Of a DNA stretch of 64,000 bases, positions 17,353-26,577 are shown one piece after another; positions within the stretch are counted from its first letter, which is position 1, and each line of letters begins with the position of its first letter. Made by a program: the position numbers and the translations under genes. The stretch is taken from positions 620,001 to 684,000 of the forward strand of contig NZ_CACSKD010000001.1 in the NCBI RefSeq assembly GCF_902706285.1, given 5' to 3'. The notes under the pieces are model-generated. The model had not been told where the DNA came from. It saw only the letters and a program-made list of their open reading frames with translations, and did not search any database. The DNA is from Rhizobium sp. 18055 (GTDB lineage: Bacteria > Pseudomonadota > Alphaproteobacteria > Rhizobiales > Rhizobiaceae).

Positions 17353-18067
17353 GATTGAAAACGTCAGAAAGTCCTTCGGCCCGCTGGAGGTTCTCAAGGG
17401 CATCAACCTGACCGTAACCAAAGGCGAAGTGCTCACCGTTATCGGCGGTTCAGGCTCAGGAAAATCGACCCTACTCACCTGTATAAACGGACTCGAGCCG
17501 ATAGATTCCGGAAAAATCCGACTGGACGGGACGGAGGTCCATGCAAAGTCCACCGATCTCAACAAGCTGCGCCAGAAAGTCGGCATCGTCTTCCAGCAAT
17601 GGAACGCCTTTCCCCATCTGACGGTTCTTGAAAACGTTATGCTCGCACCGATGAAGGTGCGTGGCGTGTCGAAGGACCGAGCAGAGGAAATTGCCGTGAA
17701 GCAACTCACGCATGTGGGGCTGGCTGAAAAACTCTCCGTTTTTCCAAGCCGAATGTCGGGAGGCCAGCAGCAACGAATGGCAATTGCCCGGGCTCTCGCG
17801 ATGTCCCCCGAGTATATGCTGTTTGACGAGGTTACCTCTGCTCTCGATCCGATGCTGGTCGGGGAAGTCCTTGACACGCTCCGAATGCTTGCGTCGGAGG
17901 GAATGACAATGATCTGCGTCACTCATGAGATGAAATTCGCACGCGAGGTCTCAGATCGCGTGGCGTTCTTCCATCAGGGAGTGATGGCGGAAATCGCTGA
18001 ACCGGACAGACTCTTTACCGCTCCTCAACACCCGGAAACTGTAAAGTTCTTGGCAGCAACCCATTAG
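17345..18067 (+). CDS. polar amino-acid ABC transporter ATP-binding protein (GlnQ type)
   Basis: A 240-residue ATPase. Walker A GGSGSGKST, Q-loop VFQQWNAFPHLTVLEN, signature MSGGQQQRMAIARAL and Walker B MLFDEVTSALDP with the switch VTHEM are all present. Length and motifs are typical of GlnQ/HisP. It closes the four-gene transporter operon that begins with the binding protein. Confidence 0.92.
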   Translation: MIEIENVRKSFGPLEVLKGINLTVTKGEVLTVIGGSGSGKSTLLTCINGLEPIDSGKIRLDGTEVHAKSTDLNKLRQKVGIVFQQWNAFPHLTVLENVMLAPMKVRGVSKDRAEEIAVKQLTHVGLAEKLSVFPSRMSGGQQQRMAIARALAMSPEYMLFDEVTSALDPMLVGEVLDTLRMLASEGMTMICVTHEMKFAREVSDRVAFFHQGVMAEIAEPDRLFTAPQHPETVKFLAATH

Positions 18068-18225
18068 TAGGCGGACAGACGATCTCATCAGCCGACAACC
18101 GCGAGCCGTTGGCGATAAATGTCGGTGCACTCCAGTTCAGTTTGCACATTCGAAAAGTGCGGCATCAAGATCGACGCGCAGGCAGCAGCGGACACCATGA
18201 AGGGATCTCAACGGTGAGCACCTCT

Positions 18226-21200
18226 TTATGCGCTTTCGGGATCTTCCATCGGTTTCCAACGCTCTTCCAACCCGCGAACGATCAGATACAGCGCAGGCAC
18301 GACGAAAATCGAAAGAATCGTAGAAACCAACATGCCGCTGACCACGGAAATACCGATCGACTTGCTGGCATTGGCGCCGGCGCCGGTGGCAAGCACCAGG
18401 GGGAACATGCCGAGGATGAACGCGATTGATGTCATCAAGATGGGCCGAAATCGAACCTTGCCCGCATTGACTGCCGAATCAATCAGCGATTGCCGTTCCT
18501 TGATCCTGAGTTCTCGTGCGAATTCAACGATCAGGATCGCGTTCTTGGCCGCCAGTGCGACGAGCAATACCAAGCCGATTTGCGTATAGATGGTATTCTG
18601 AAGGCCGAGTGCGAGCAGCACCCCAACCGGACCTGCAAGTGCCAAAGGTACCGAGAAGATCACGGGCAGTGGCCCAAGCCAGCTGCCATATTGACCAGCA
18701 AGCAGAAAGTAGACGAGAACCAGGGCAAGTCCAAAGGCGACGTAGATTTGGTTGCCCGCCAGTTTCTCCTGGTAGGAGATTGCGGTCCAGTCGGTGGAGG
18801 CGCCGGAAGGAAGCACTTCCGTGGCTGCCTTTTCCATAAGGCCCATGGCTTCCCCTGAGCTGACGCCCGGCTGGAGGCGGCCGTTGATCGATGTTGCCGG
18901 CTGCAGGTTGTAGAGCGTGATCAACGAAGGGCCTGATTTCTCTTCAACCGTGACCATGCTGCTGACTGGCACCAGTGCACCGGATGAATTCGGTACTTTC
19001 AGGCGCTCCATGCCGTCCGCGACGGTGCGGTAGGAGCCTTCTGCCTGGACATAGACCTGGAATGTGTGGCCGAACCGCGTGAACTGGTTGACATAAGATG
19101 ATCCCATGTACCCCGAGAGGGCATTGAACAGGTCGCCGATCGCAACGCCAAACGTCGCAGCCTTGGTCCGGTCGATGCTGACGGTTAATTGCGGCGCGTT
19201 GAAATTCGCATTCGCCCGCACGCCGCCTTGAAGGCGTGGGTCTTGAGCAGCTTTTTCAACAATACTGTTAGCGACACTTGCGAGCCGATTGAAGTCATTT
19301 GACCCATCGGTCAGTGCGACCATCATGGTGAACCCGCCCGTATTGCCGATGCCCTGGATCGATGGCGGCGGCACGACGACGGCAAGGCCATCTTTGAGAT
19401 TTCCGAGCCTTTTGGAGATCGACTGATAGATCGGCAAGAGGCTTTGCGCCTTGCCGCGTTCGCCCCAAGGTTTCAGGACGATATAAGCCAGGCCGGCGCT
19501 GGGCATCGATGCGTTGCCGTCCAGCAACGACACGCCCGCCACTGTGATGACGTTGTCGACGCCTGGCTGCTCCCGTAGCCGCTTCTCCACATCCTTCAGC
19601 GCGTTGTCGGTGCGCTCCAGCGACGCTCCTGGCGGCAATTGCACCGCCGCCACCAGATAGCCCTGATCCTCGATTGGAAGAAAACCGGTCGGCGTGCGCA
19701 ACAGACCGACGAAGGCCAGCACGACGATGACGGCACCGCCAACCGCGACGACGTAGCGAAAACGCATTAGTCTTGCGAGAAGGCTGGCATAGCCGTTCTC
19801 CAGCCGATTGAATCCCCGGTCGAACCATCGGAAGATGAGGTTGCGTTCTGCAACCGGCTTGATTTGGCGCATCCACAAAGCCGCCTGCACCGGCTTCAAG
19901 GTTACGGCGTTGATTGCACTGATGACGGCGGTACTGGCGATGACCAGAGCGAACTGCTGATAGAGCTTGCCGGTTAAACCGGGCAGGAAGGCTGCCGGCA
20001 GGAAAACAGCGACGAGAACGAGCGTGATGCCAATGATCGGCCCGAACAGCTCGCCCATCGCTTTTTCGGCTGCCTTCGGCGCAGAGAGCCCATTGGACAT
20101 CTGACGTGCCGCTCCCTCGACGATGATGATAGCATCATCGACAACGATCCCGATCGCCAGCACCAGAGCAAACAGTGTCGACATGTTGATCGAAAAACCG
20201 AGCGCTGCCATGGCGGCGAAAGCACCTATGAGCGTCACCGGAACGGTGGTTGCGGGCACGAGCATGGCGCGCCAGTCCTGCAGAAAGAGCAGGATGACCA
20301 TGAGAACGATGACGCACGCCTCGATCAACGTCTTATAGACCTCATCGACCGCTGCATTGACGAAGGCTGTGGTGTTGAAAGGAACCGAATAGCTTAGCCC
20401 AGCCGGAAAGTCCTTCGACAGTTCACGCATGCGCTGCTCGACCGCTTCGGCGACATCAAGTGCGTTCGCTTCCGGGAGTTGGCTGATTGCCAGCGATGCC
20501 GACGCGCGACCATTGACCCGGAAGATCTGATTGTACGACTTTGAGCCGAGTTCGACGCGTGCGATATCACGAATCCTGGTGATCGCTCCGGTTTCGGTAT
20601 CGCTCTTGACGATCACGTCTTCGAACTGCTCGACCTGATCCAGTCTGCCGTTTATTTCGATCGGCGTCTGAAAACCCTGACCGCTTTCGACCGGTGGCAT
20701 GCCGACCTGGCCGGCGGGGACTGTTTGGCTCTGCGACTGAATTGCACCAACGATGTCCGAAGGCTTCAATCCGCGGGCCTGCAGGCGGTCGGCGTCAAGC
20801 CATATCCGCATGGCATAGTCGCCTGCACCGTAGACTGTTACGTCCCCTACGCCAGGCACACGCGCCAAGCGGTCCTTCAGATTGATCGTCGCGTAATTTG
20901 CGAGAAATAGGCTATCGTATTTTGGATCTGATGCACTCAAGGTCACGAAGGCCAGAATGGACGTCGAACGTTTGCGAACGTTTACACCCTGCGACTGGAC
21001 AGCGCTCGGAAGCTGGGCATTGGCGGCATCCACCCGGTTCTGAACGAGAATTTGTGCCTCGTCGGAATCCGTCCCGATATCGAAGGTGACCGTCAAGGAA
21101 TACGAGCCATCGCTCGCGCTCGTCGATTGCATGTAGAGCATTCCAGGCACGCCGTTGACCTGTTGCTCGATCGGCAATGCCACGGTGTCCATCAGCGTCT

Positions 21201-21366
21201 TCGCGCTCGCACCGGGATACCGGGCAGTAACCTGAACGGTTGGCGGGACAATATTGGGATATTGCGTAATCGGCAGCGAGAAGAACGCGATGACGCCAAC
21301 AAGGACTGTCAGCAACGCTATCACGTTGGCCAGAACCGGGCGCTCGATAAAGAACTTCGAAAACAT
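18226..21366 (-). CDS. RND multidrug efflux transporter, HAE1/AcrB family
   Basis: A 1046-residue inner-membrane proton-driven pump. The N-terminus MFSKFFIERPVLANVIALLTVLVG is the first membrane helix. The proton-relay Asp pair appears in the helix GIVVDDAIIIVEGA, and PITQYPNIVPPTVQV and PGLTGKLYQQFALVIA are family hallmarks. The length is normal and the frame intact. The start is 13 bp behind the adaptor stop. No outer-membrane TolC-type gene is adjacent, so it presumably uses a channel encoded elsewhere. Substrates cannot be inferred. Confidence 0.92.
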   Translation of the reverse strand: MFSKFFIERPVLANVIALLTVLVGVIAFFSLPITQYPNIVPPTVQVTARYPGASAKTLMDTVALPIEQQVNGVPGMLYMQSTSASDGSYSLTVTFDIGTDSDEAQILVQNRVDAANAQLPSAVQSQGVNVRKRSTSILAFVTLSASDPKYDSLFLANYATINLKDRLARVPGVGDVTVYGAGDYAMRIWLDADRLQARGLKPSDIVGAIQSQSQTVPAGQVGMPPVESGQGFQTPIEINGRLDQVEQFEDVIVKSDTETGAITRIRDIARVELGSKSYNQIFRVNGRASASLAISQLPEANALDVAEAVEQRMRELSKDFPAGLSYSVPFNTTAFVNAAVDEVYKTLIEACVIVLMVILLFLQDWRAMLVPATTVPVTLIGAFAAMAALGFSINMSTLFALVLAIGIVVDDAIIIVEGAARQMSNGLSAPKAAEKAMGELFGPIIGITLVLVAVFLPAAFLPGLTGKLYQQFALVIASTAVISAINAVTLKPVQAALWMRQIKPVAERNLIFRWFDRGFNRLENGYASLLARLMRFRYVVAVGGAVIVVLAFVGLLRTPTGFLPIEDQGYLVAAVQLPPGASLERTDNALKDVEKRLREQPGVDNVITVAGVSLLDGNASMPSAGLAYIVLKPWGERGKAQSLLPIYQSISKRLGNLKDGLAVVVPPPSIQGIGNTGGFTMMVALTDGSNDFNRLASVANSIVEKAAQDPRLQGGVRANANFNAPQLTVSIDRTKAATFGVAIGDLFNALSGYMGSSYVNQFTRFGHTFQVYVQAEGSYRTVADGMERLKVPNSSGALVPVSSMVTVEEKSGPSLITLYNLQPATSINGRLQPGVSSGEAMGLMEKAATEVLPSGASTDWTAISYQEKLAGNQIYVAFGLALVLVYFLLAGQYGSWLGPLPVIFSVPLALAGPVGVLLALGLQNTIYTQIGLVLLVALAAKNAILIVEFARELRIKERQSLIDSAVNAGKVRFRPILMTSIAFILGMFPLVLATGAGANASKSIGISVVSGMLVSTILSIFVVPALYLIVRGLEERWKPMEDPESA

Positions 21367-21378
21367 GGTATCGTCCGA

Positions 21379-22602
21379 TCAATTGGCGGATGGGGCCAAG
21401 GTACGCAACCGTGCGCTGGCTGCCCGGCCACCCGGGGACCGAGTTGGCTCTTTGCTGACCTTCTCGCCGGCCTTGATGTTGGACAGCGCGTTTTGTGCGA
21501 TCCAGTCTTCTGCAGACAGAGCACCGGCAACCTGCTGAAGGTCGCCGCTTCGCTCAAGCACGGACACAGATCGCCGCTCGACGATGCCATCATTGTTGAC
21601 TGCAAGCACGAAACGCCCTTGCTGATCTGTTCCGATTGCAGAGGGAGGCACGAGTAGTCCATCCTTGGCGACACCCATCGCAATGCGCAACCGCACGAAC
21701 AGGTTCGGCAGAAGATCGCGATTCTTGTTGTCAAAGAGCGCGCGCACGGACAGCGTTCCAGTCGCCGCATCGGTCTGCGGTGCAACGTAGTCGAGCCTGC
21801 CTTGATACGGGAAGCTCTCATCGACACTCGTCGCGGCTTCAACGGACACGTTCTGGAGATCCTTCTCTGTCAGCCCGCGCTCCCGCATCTGTTTGCGGAT
21901 CTGCAGCATGTCCGTGTCCGAGATTGAAAAAGAGACATGGATCGGATCAAGCTTGACGATCGTCGCCAACGTGGTCGGACTGCCACTGCCGACAAGCGCT
22001 CCAACATCGGCCTTATGCTCGGTGACGAAGCCATCGAATGGCGCGGTGATATTGGTATAGCCGAGGTTGATTTGCGCCTCCTGGAGAGACGCCTCGGCAG
22101 AATCGAGCTGCGCTCTTGATGTGTCGCGGGTGGCACGAGCATTATCGACATTGGCCTGGGTCGTCGTCGATGAGTGGGCGAGTTCCTCCTGCCGATTGAG
22201 TTGCACCTGAGCGTTGTCGAGACTGGCTTTTGCCTGCTCTGCCGCCGCCTGTGCTTGCCGCACCTGCGCCTCATACTGTTCGGGATCAATCAGGAACAGG
22301 CGCTGTCCTGCCTTGACCTCCGCCCCATCGCGATAGTCGATGGATTTCAAGTATCCCGTGACACGCGCAGTCAGATCAACGCTGTTGAGTGCCTTGGTTG
22401 TGCCGGTCTGATAGAGATATCGGGTAATTGCTGCGGTCTGGGGTTGAGTGACATTGACCGATTTAGGAACGCCCGCAGACGTCTCCTGACTTTCTCCACT
22501 GCATGCAGAAAGCAAAAGCGCGGCTGATAGGAGAAGACCTAGCTTTTGCCGTCGTGACTGGAGGAACGCGCGGCTGACTATTTTGGCTGTATCGTGTCGC
22601 AT
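21379..22602 (-). CDS. RND efflux periplasmic adaptor (membrane fusion protein)
   Basis: About 407 residues. A signal sequence ends in the lipobox LLLSACSG, so it is probably a lipoprotein anchored in the inner membrane. A lipoyl half-motif (VTGYLKSIDYRDGAEVKAGQRLFLIDPEQYEAQ), a long coiled-coil hairpin rich in Ala/Gln (residues about 110-185) and the beta-barrel domain follow. The start could be the ATG at 22602 or a GTG three codons upstream. It is the first gene of the efflux pair. No regulator gene lies directly upstream. Confidence 0.88.
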   Translation of the reverse strand: MRHDTAKIVSRAFLQSRRQKLGLLLSAALLLSACSGESQETSAGVPKSVNVTQPQTAAITRYLYQTGTTKALNSVDLTARVTGYLKSIDYRDGAEVKAGQRLFLIDPEQYEAQVRQAQAAAEQAKASLDNAQVQLNRQEELAHSSTTTQANVDNARATRDTSRAQLDSAEASLQEAQINLGYTNITAPFDGFVTEHKADVGALVGSGSPTTLATIVKLDPIHVSFSISDTDMLQIRKQMRERGLTEKDLQNVSVEAATSVDESFPYQGRLDYVAPQTDAATGTLSVRALFDNKNRDLLPNLFVRLRIAMGVAKDGLLVPPSAIGTDQQGRFVLAVNNDGIVERRSVSVLERSGDLQQVAGALSAEDWIAQNALSNIKAGEKVSKEPTRSPGGRAASARLRTLAPSAN

Positions 22603-23103
22603 TTGGCGCACCTGTCCTTACCGGCGTGATCAACAGAGGTTCGCTTTCATGGAGTCGAGCTCAGTCGCAAGAAGCGAAGACGACCGCCGCCGCGCTGGCG
22701 TCGAAAGCCTTGGCCGGAGGTGTAGAGCGTGCCCGTTGCATCAAGTTTGCAATATTATTACGGATTGTTTCCGGGCGACTGTCGTCCGCGATGAGGAGCG
22801 CAGATTTGCTGCCGAAGATGGCAATCAATCGTTGAGCGGACTTCCGCGAAAATTGTGGAGCGCTGCCTCCTGCGCCCCATCCGTCAGGTTGCAACGCTTC
22901 AACAGGCACCGAGCCTATGCCTTGCAACAAACTGAAATAGGTTTGAAATCAATGGCCAACCAAGGAATGCGAAAGCTTGGCCAGCGGGCCGTCGTAAACA
23001 TCGGCTCAGTCCGCAGCCCCTGACTAGGCTCCAGCCAATCGCGCCTCATGTCACGTGTAGCCAAGTGCTCGTGTCCGGCGAGACGCATTCAAAGGAATAT
23101 CAA
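22603..23103. other. intergenic region, no supported gene
   Basis: About 500 bp between the efflux adaptor and a small exported protein. Short open frames exist on both strands, but none has a convincing ribosome site or family signature. The promoters of both divergent units should lie here. Confidence 0.5.
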
Positions 23104-23337
23104 ATGATCAAGTATATCTCCGTGCTCTTCCTGGCGACCGCCAGCATAGCGTCGGCGCAACAGCTGTCCATGTCGGACAAGATGGCGCTGCGCGACAACT
23201 GCAAGCAAGATATCCAGAAGCTGTGCCCAGACGTGAAGCCAGGCAACGGCGGTCTCATGGCGTGTGTGAAAGAAAACAAAGAAAAGCTGTCCGCCCAGTG
23301 CTCGGCAACGATCGATGCCTTGGCTGCGAAGCAGTGA
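23104..23337 (+). CDS. small exported Cys-rich-repeat protein
   Basis: A 77-residue protein. The signal peptide MIKYISVLFLATASIASA is followed by a mature region of about 58 residues with four cysteines (DNCKQDIQKLCPDVKPGNGGLMACVKENKEKLSAQC). The pattern C-x6-LCP-x9-MAC-x9-C matches the cysteine-rich repeat also found in eukaryotic GLG1 and in many small rhizobial periplasmic proteins. AAAGGA precedes the ATG. Function unknown. Confidence 0.7.
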   Translation: MIKYISVLFLATASIASAQQLSMSDKMALRDNCKQDIQKLCPDVKPGNGGLMACVKENKEKLSAQCSATIDALAAKQ

Positions 23338-23440
23338 CGTCTGCGTGATTTGTCTGCGACCCGCCTGGATCACATCCGTGAAGCCGGGTGGGTTGCAAGC
23401 CCACACATAGAGCCCCTCTTCACAGGAGAAGGAACGACCA

Positions 23441-23815
23441 ATGAAGCTTCTGAAAACTGCATTAATCGGCGCCATGGTGCTTGCAGCACCTATCGCAAAT
23501 GCCGGCGGTCCGAGCAATGTTGACCGAGGACCACTTATCCGTACTTCTGAGACGAACCTCGAATGCAATGCCGAAGCTGCCGCATTTTCCGAGGTCGCCG
23601 ATCTTGCCTATTCTTTTCGCGATAGAGGAGATGTATTCGCTGATGCGCTCTTCGAACTGCGCGAACAATTACGGGACTGCCTCGCTGCCACAAGCGATGA
23701 CGGCTATGAAAGCTCGCCCCCTTGGCTCGGAGAACAAGGGCGGCTTCGCGGGGTCCGTGAAGCGCTGAAAGAATGTTTGCCTTCGAGAATTATGGTAAAC
23801 CAGCCATTCCATTAA
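23441..23815 (+). CDS. small exported protein of unknown function
   Basis: 124 residues. MKLLKTALIGAMVLAAPIANA is a signal peptide. The mature protein has three Cys residues and no family I recognise. AGGAGAAGGA precedes the start. It follows the Cys-rich protein on the same strand by 103 bp, so the two might be co-transcribed. Confidence 0.6.
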   Translation: MKLLKTALIGAMVLAAPIANAGGPSNVDRGPLIRTSETNLECNAEAAAFSEVADLAYSFRDRGDVFADALFELREQLRDCLAATSDDGYESSPPWLGEQGRLRGVREALKECLPSRIMVNQPFH

Positions 23816-23915
23816 CTCCTCGATGAAAGAAGTCCAGCAATACAGGCCGTCCTTTGCGCCAGTTACTCACGTGTGTTTCAATGTATGACGCCGTTCTTTT
23901 GCCTTTTCGATATCT

Positions 23916-25244
23916 TCATTGAAGGCGGCCTGCGAGTGGAAGGCAGACCGTTGCCCGAAGCCCCTGCCCTCTGGCACGATTGGACAGGATGATCGTTCCC
24001 CCGTGCGCATCCAGAATCTGCCGGACGATCGACAGGCCAAGCCCGGTTCCGCCGTGGGCACGATTTCGCGACGGCTCGCCGCGGAAAAACGGTTCGAACA
24101 CCGAGGCGATATCGTCCTCAGCTATGCCTGGGCCATCGTCCTCTATGACAAGGCAAGCCATTCCCTGCCTCTGTTCTGTCCTCACATCCGCCCGCTTGCC
24201 GTAGCGCACTGCGTTGGACACCAGATTGTCGATAACCCGACACAATGCTCGTTCCGGTATGCGGACGTTGAGTGCAGCCCCCGCCGAGTGGTAGGCGATT
24301 TGGGTTGGCGGCAAATTGGCCTCGATCGCACAGCGCTCTGCTACTTGGCCCAGGTCGACGGTTTCCACCTCGGAATTGAGGGACGCGTCTCCGGCGAAGA
24401 GCAACACGTCGTTGAGAAGTTGCTCCATCGCCTCCACGTCCACAACGGCACGATCCCTGTGAGAGCCAGGAGGCATCATTTCCAAACGAAGGCGGAACCG
24501 CGTAAGGTAGGTCTTCAAGTCGTGGGAGATCGCACCGAGAAATAGGGTTCGGTTGCCAACGAGCCGCAATATTCGTTCCTGCATGTTGTTGATCGCTCGG
24601 ATCAAGGTTCGCAGCTCGCGTGCCCCCTTTTCCTCGACCTCCACCGGTTCGACGCGGTTGCCGAGTTCGTCGATGCTTTCCGCCAGTCTGACCAGGGGTC
24701 TGGTCTCGCGCGCAACCGCGAGTACCGCGATCAGCGCGACAGCCACTCCGAAAAAGCCCGCGATAAAGCCGATCGGCATGTTGAACAGACGCAGGGTCGT
24801 GTCGTCCGACACCGTGAAAATCGCCGCTTCGCCCGTTTTCAAGCCGACGGCGAAATCAATTTTCAAACCGCCAGGTGCCCTGAGGGCTGGATCGAGTGTA
24901 CCAGACCGGACGACCCTGTCGGAAGCGTAGGCTTTGACCATCTTCTGCGTCATCAAGCGCATGCGGGCAAAACCCAGCGAATCTTCAAATGTCGCCGGTA
25001 CGGCTGGCAACACAGCAACGTGGAAGCCGTTAACACTGGCCACGTCGAGCGCCGCCTGCCGGTTTTCCGGAGCTGTTTCGTCGATCAGGCGGACGACAGC
25101 GGTTATACGATCCGCAATTGCATACGGCGGCAAGGGCGAACGTTCGCTTTGCCAAACATAAGAAATCACGATTGCCAGCTGACTTAAGAAGAGAGCGGCG
25201 GTGACGATCAAAGCTATTCTTGCGACAATACCGAACCGGTTCAT
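23916..25244 (-). CDS. sensor histidine kinase of a two-component system
   Basis: About 442 residues. A membrane helix at about 8-30 and a second at about 155-178 bracket a periplasmic sensor region, followed by a HAMP linker. The phospho-acceptor block ISHDLKTYLTRFRLRLE has Tyr where the family normally has Pro (HDLRTPLT). The N box DNLVSNAVRYG, G1 DDGPGIAED and G2 GTGLGLSI of the ATPase domain are intact. The start at 25244 lies 8 bp after the response-regulator stop, while a start 30 codons earlier would overlap it. It autophosphorylates and passes phosphate to the upstream regulator. The signal is unknown. Confidence 0.88.
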   Translation of the reverse strand: MNRFGIVARIALIVTAALFLSQLAIVISYVWQSERSPLPPYAIADRITAVVRLIDETAPENRQAALDVASVNGFHVAVLPAVPATFEDSLGFARMRLMTQKMVKAYASDRVVRSGTLDPALRAPGGLKIDFAVGLKTGEAAIFTVSDDTTLRLFNMPIGFIAGFFGVAVALIAVLAVARETRPLVRLAESIDELGNRVEPVEVEEKGARELRTLIRAINNMQERILRLVGNRTLFLGAISHDLKTYLTRFRLRLEMMPPGSHRDRAVVDVEAMEQLLNDVLLFAGDASLNSEVETVDLGQVAERCAIEANLPPTQIAYHSAGAALNVRIPERALCRVIDNLVSNAVRYGKRADVRTEQRQGMACLVIEDDGPGIAEDDIASVFEPFFRGEPSRNRAHGGTGLGLSIVRQILDAHGGTIILSNRARGQGLRATVCLPLAGRLQ

Positions 25245-25252
25245 ACTTGCTT

Positions 25253-25972
25253 TCAACCATCCGTAACCGAGAGGTTGAACAAATACCCTGCATTGCGCAC
25301 GGTGGTGATGACCTGGGTGTTTGGCGGCAGGCAAGCGGCAAGCTTGGTCCTGAGACGGGAGATCGCTACATCGATCGTCCGGTCGTAGGTCTCCGTCGCT
25401 GTTCCGCGGGTGAAATCAAGCAGCTGATCTCGCGACAGAACCCTCTTGGGTCGTTCCAGAAAGCAGGCGAGAAGATCAAACTCTGTTGTCGTCAGCGGCA
25501 CCGATGCCCCATCCTCGGTCGTAATGGTCCTTGCTTGCGGATCGACAACGAGCCCGGCAAAGCGCTTGACGTTGCCTGTCGCCTCCAACTGAGCGACCGA
25601 ACCATTTGTCCGACGGAGGACTGCTCGCACGCGCGCCAGAAGCTCGCGAGGATTAAAGGGCTTTGCGATGTAGTCGTCTGCGCCGAATTCGAGCCCGATG
25701 ATCCGATCAATGTCGGTTGTCTTGGCAGTCACCATGATGATCGGCACCTGTGAACGGACGCGGATACGGCGGCAAAACGAAAGACCGTCTTCGCGAGGCA
25801 TCATCAGGTCCAGAATGATCAAATCTGGCCATCTGCGCTCGACCAGAGGATCGGCCGCGGCAGCACCCTCGGCGGTGCGGATCTGATAACCCTCTCCTGT
25901 CAGAAACTCGTCGAGCAGATCGCGAATCTCAGGGTCGTCTTCGACCACCAAAATTTTTATGCGCTCGTCCAT
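25253..25972 (-). CDS. OmpR-family response regulator
   Basis: A 239-residue regulator. The receiver domain has the acidic pair VEDDPE, phosphorylation Asp in IILDLMMPRED (about residue 55), the TAKTTD switch and YIAKPFNP Lys. The C-terminal winged-helix domain contains LTTTEFDLLACFLERPKRVLSRDQLL and a DNA-recognition region TYDRTIDVAISRLRTKL. It is the first gene of the two-gene operon with the kinase, and the target genes are unknown. Confidence 0.92.
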   Translation of the reverse strand: MDERIKILVVEDDPEIRDLLDEFLTGEGYQIRTAEGAAAADPLVERRWPDLIILDLMMPREDGLSFCRRIRVRSQVPIIMVTAKTTDIDRIIGLEFGADDYIAKPFNPRELLARVRAVLRRTNGSVAQLEATGNVKRFAGLVVDPQARTITTEDGASVPLTTTEFDLLACFLERPKRVLSRDQLLDFTRGTATETYDRTIDVAISRLRTKLAACLPPNTQVITTVRNAGYLFNLSVTDG

Positions 25973-26577
25973 GTCATCTTGCCCTTCCTGCGTTCGGGTA
26001 TCGGTAACATATTGAAATCATGGTGGCATAGTCCGAAAAAAGCCGATTGGCATGATCGAAGTTTCTTCCAACATAGAGCGATCGATGGCTTTCCCAGCAC
26101 GACACGTATCAGACCTCCAGCTTGTGATGGCCATGCAGAGCCAACAGGGAGCCATTCTTGTCATGCGCGTCTGTATTGAAGGCAACCCGTTTATCCGCAT
26201 CTGCACCCGTCACCCGCAGTTGGGCGCTCGAGGACAGCTCATTATATTGGGCCGGCTTGGTGTCGCAGGATATGTAGAGACCGCACGTCCCAGGAATGAT
26301 CAACGCCTTTTGATCGGCGTGCAGCCTCGGCGCAAGCGCGTTCATCTCATGTCCTTGCTTCCTGCCGCGAAATCCCTCGGAGAGGCACCCAAACGAAATA
26401 CAGCCTCCAAGAGCAAGCCGTCATAGGACAGCAAGCTGTTCTCCGCAGCATTTCAGAAAGATTACAGTTTGTTGCAGCCTCACAATTGGCCACTGCAATA
26501 TTCCGCAGCAAATCTGAAATACCCCATCAAAGAGCCCAGCTGACTGTCTGGATGTAATGTTCAAAGGAGAACCACGG
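25973..26577. other. region between response regulator and SH3 gene, one weak small gene candidate
   Basis: About 600 bp. On the minus strand a 78-codon frame at 26109-26345 starts with ATG seven bases after AAGGA and encodes a soluble polypeptide ending DKNGSLLALHGHHKLEV; I know no family for it. The plus strand holds an overlapping open frame with no better support. The right end carries two direct repeats (26443-26519). Confidence 0.35.
26443..26519 (+). repeat. pair of 17-bp direct repeats exactly 60 bp apart
   Basis: CCGCAGCATTTCAGAAA at 26443 and CCGCAGCAAATCTGAAA at 26503 differ at three positions. They lie 60-135 bp upstream of the SH3-protein start. OmpR-type regulators often bind direct repeats, and one is encoded close by. 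Whether this pair is a target is inference. Confidence 0.5.

Noticed and set aside
22661..22930. possible TetR-type remnant upstream of the efflux adaptor
   Set aside because: The 89-codon minus-strand frame has no HTH or family motif and no ribosome site. Position alone is not evidence.
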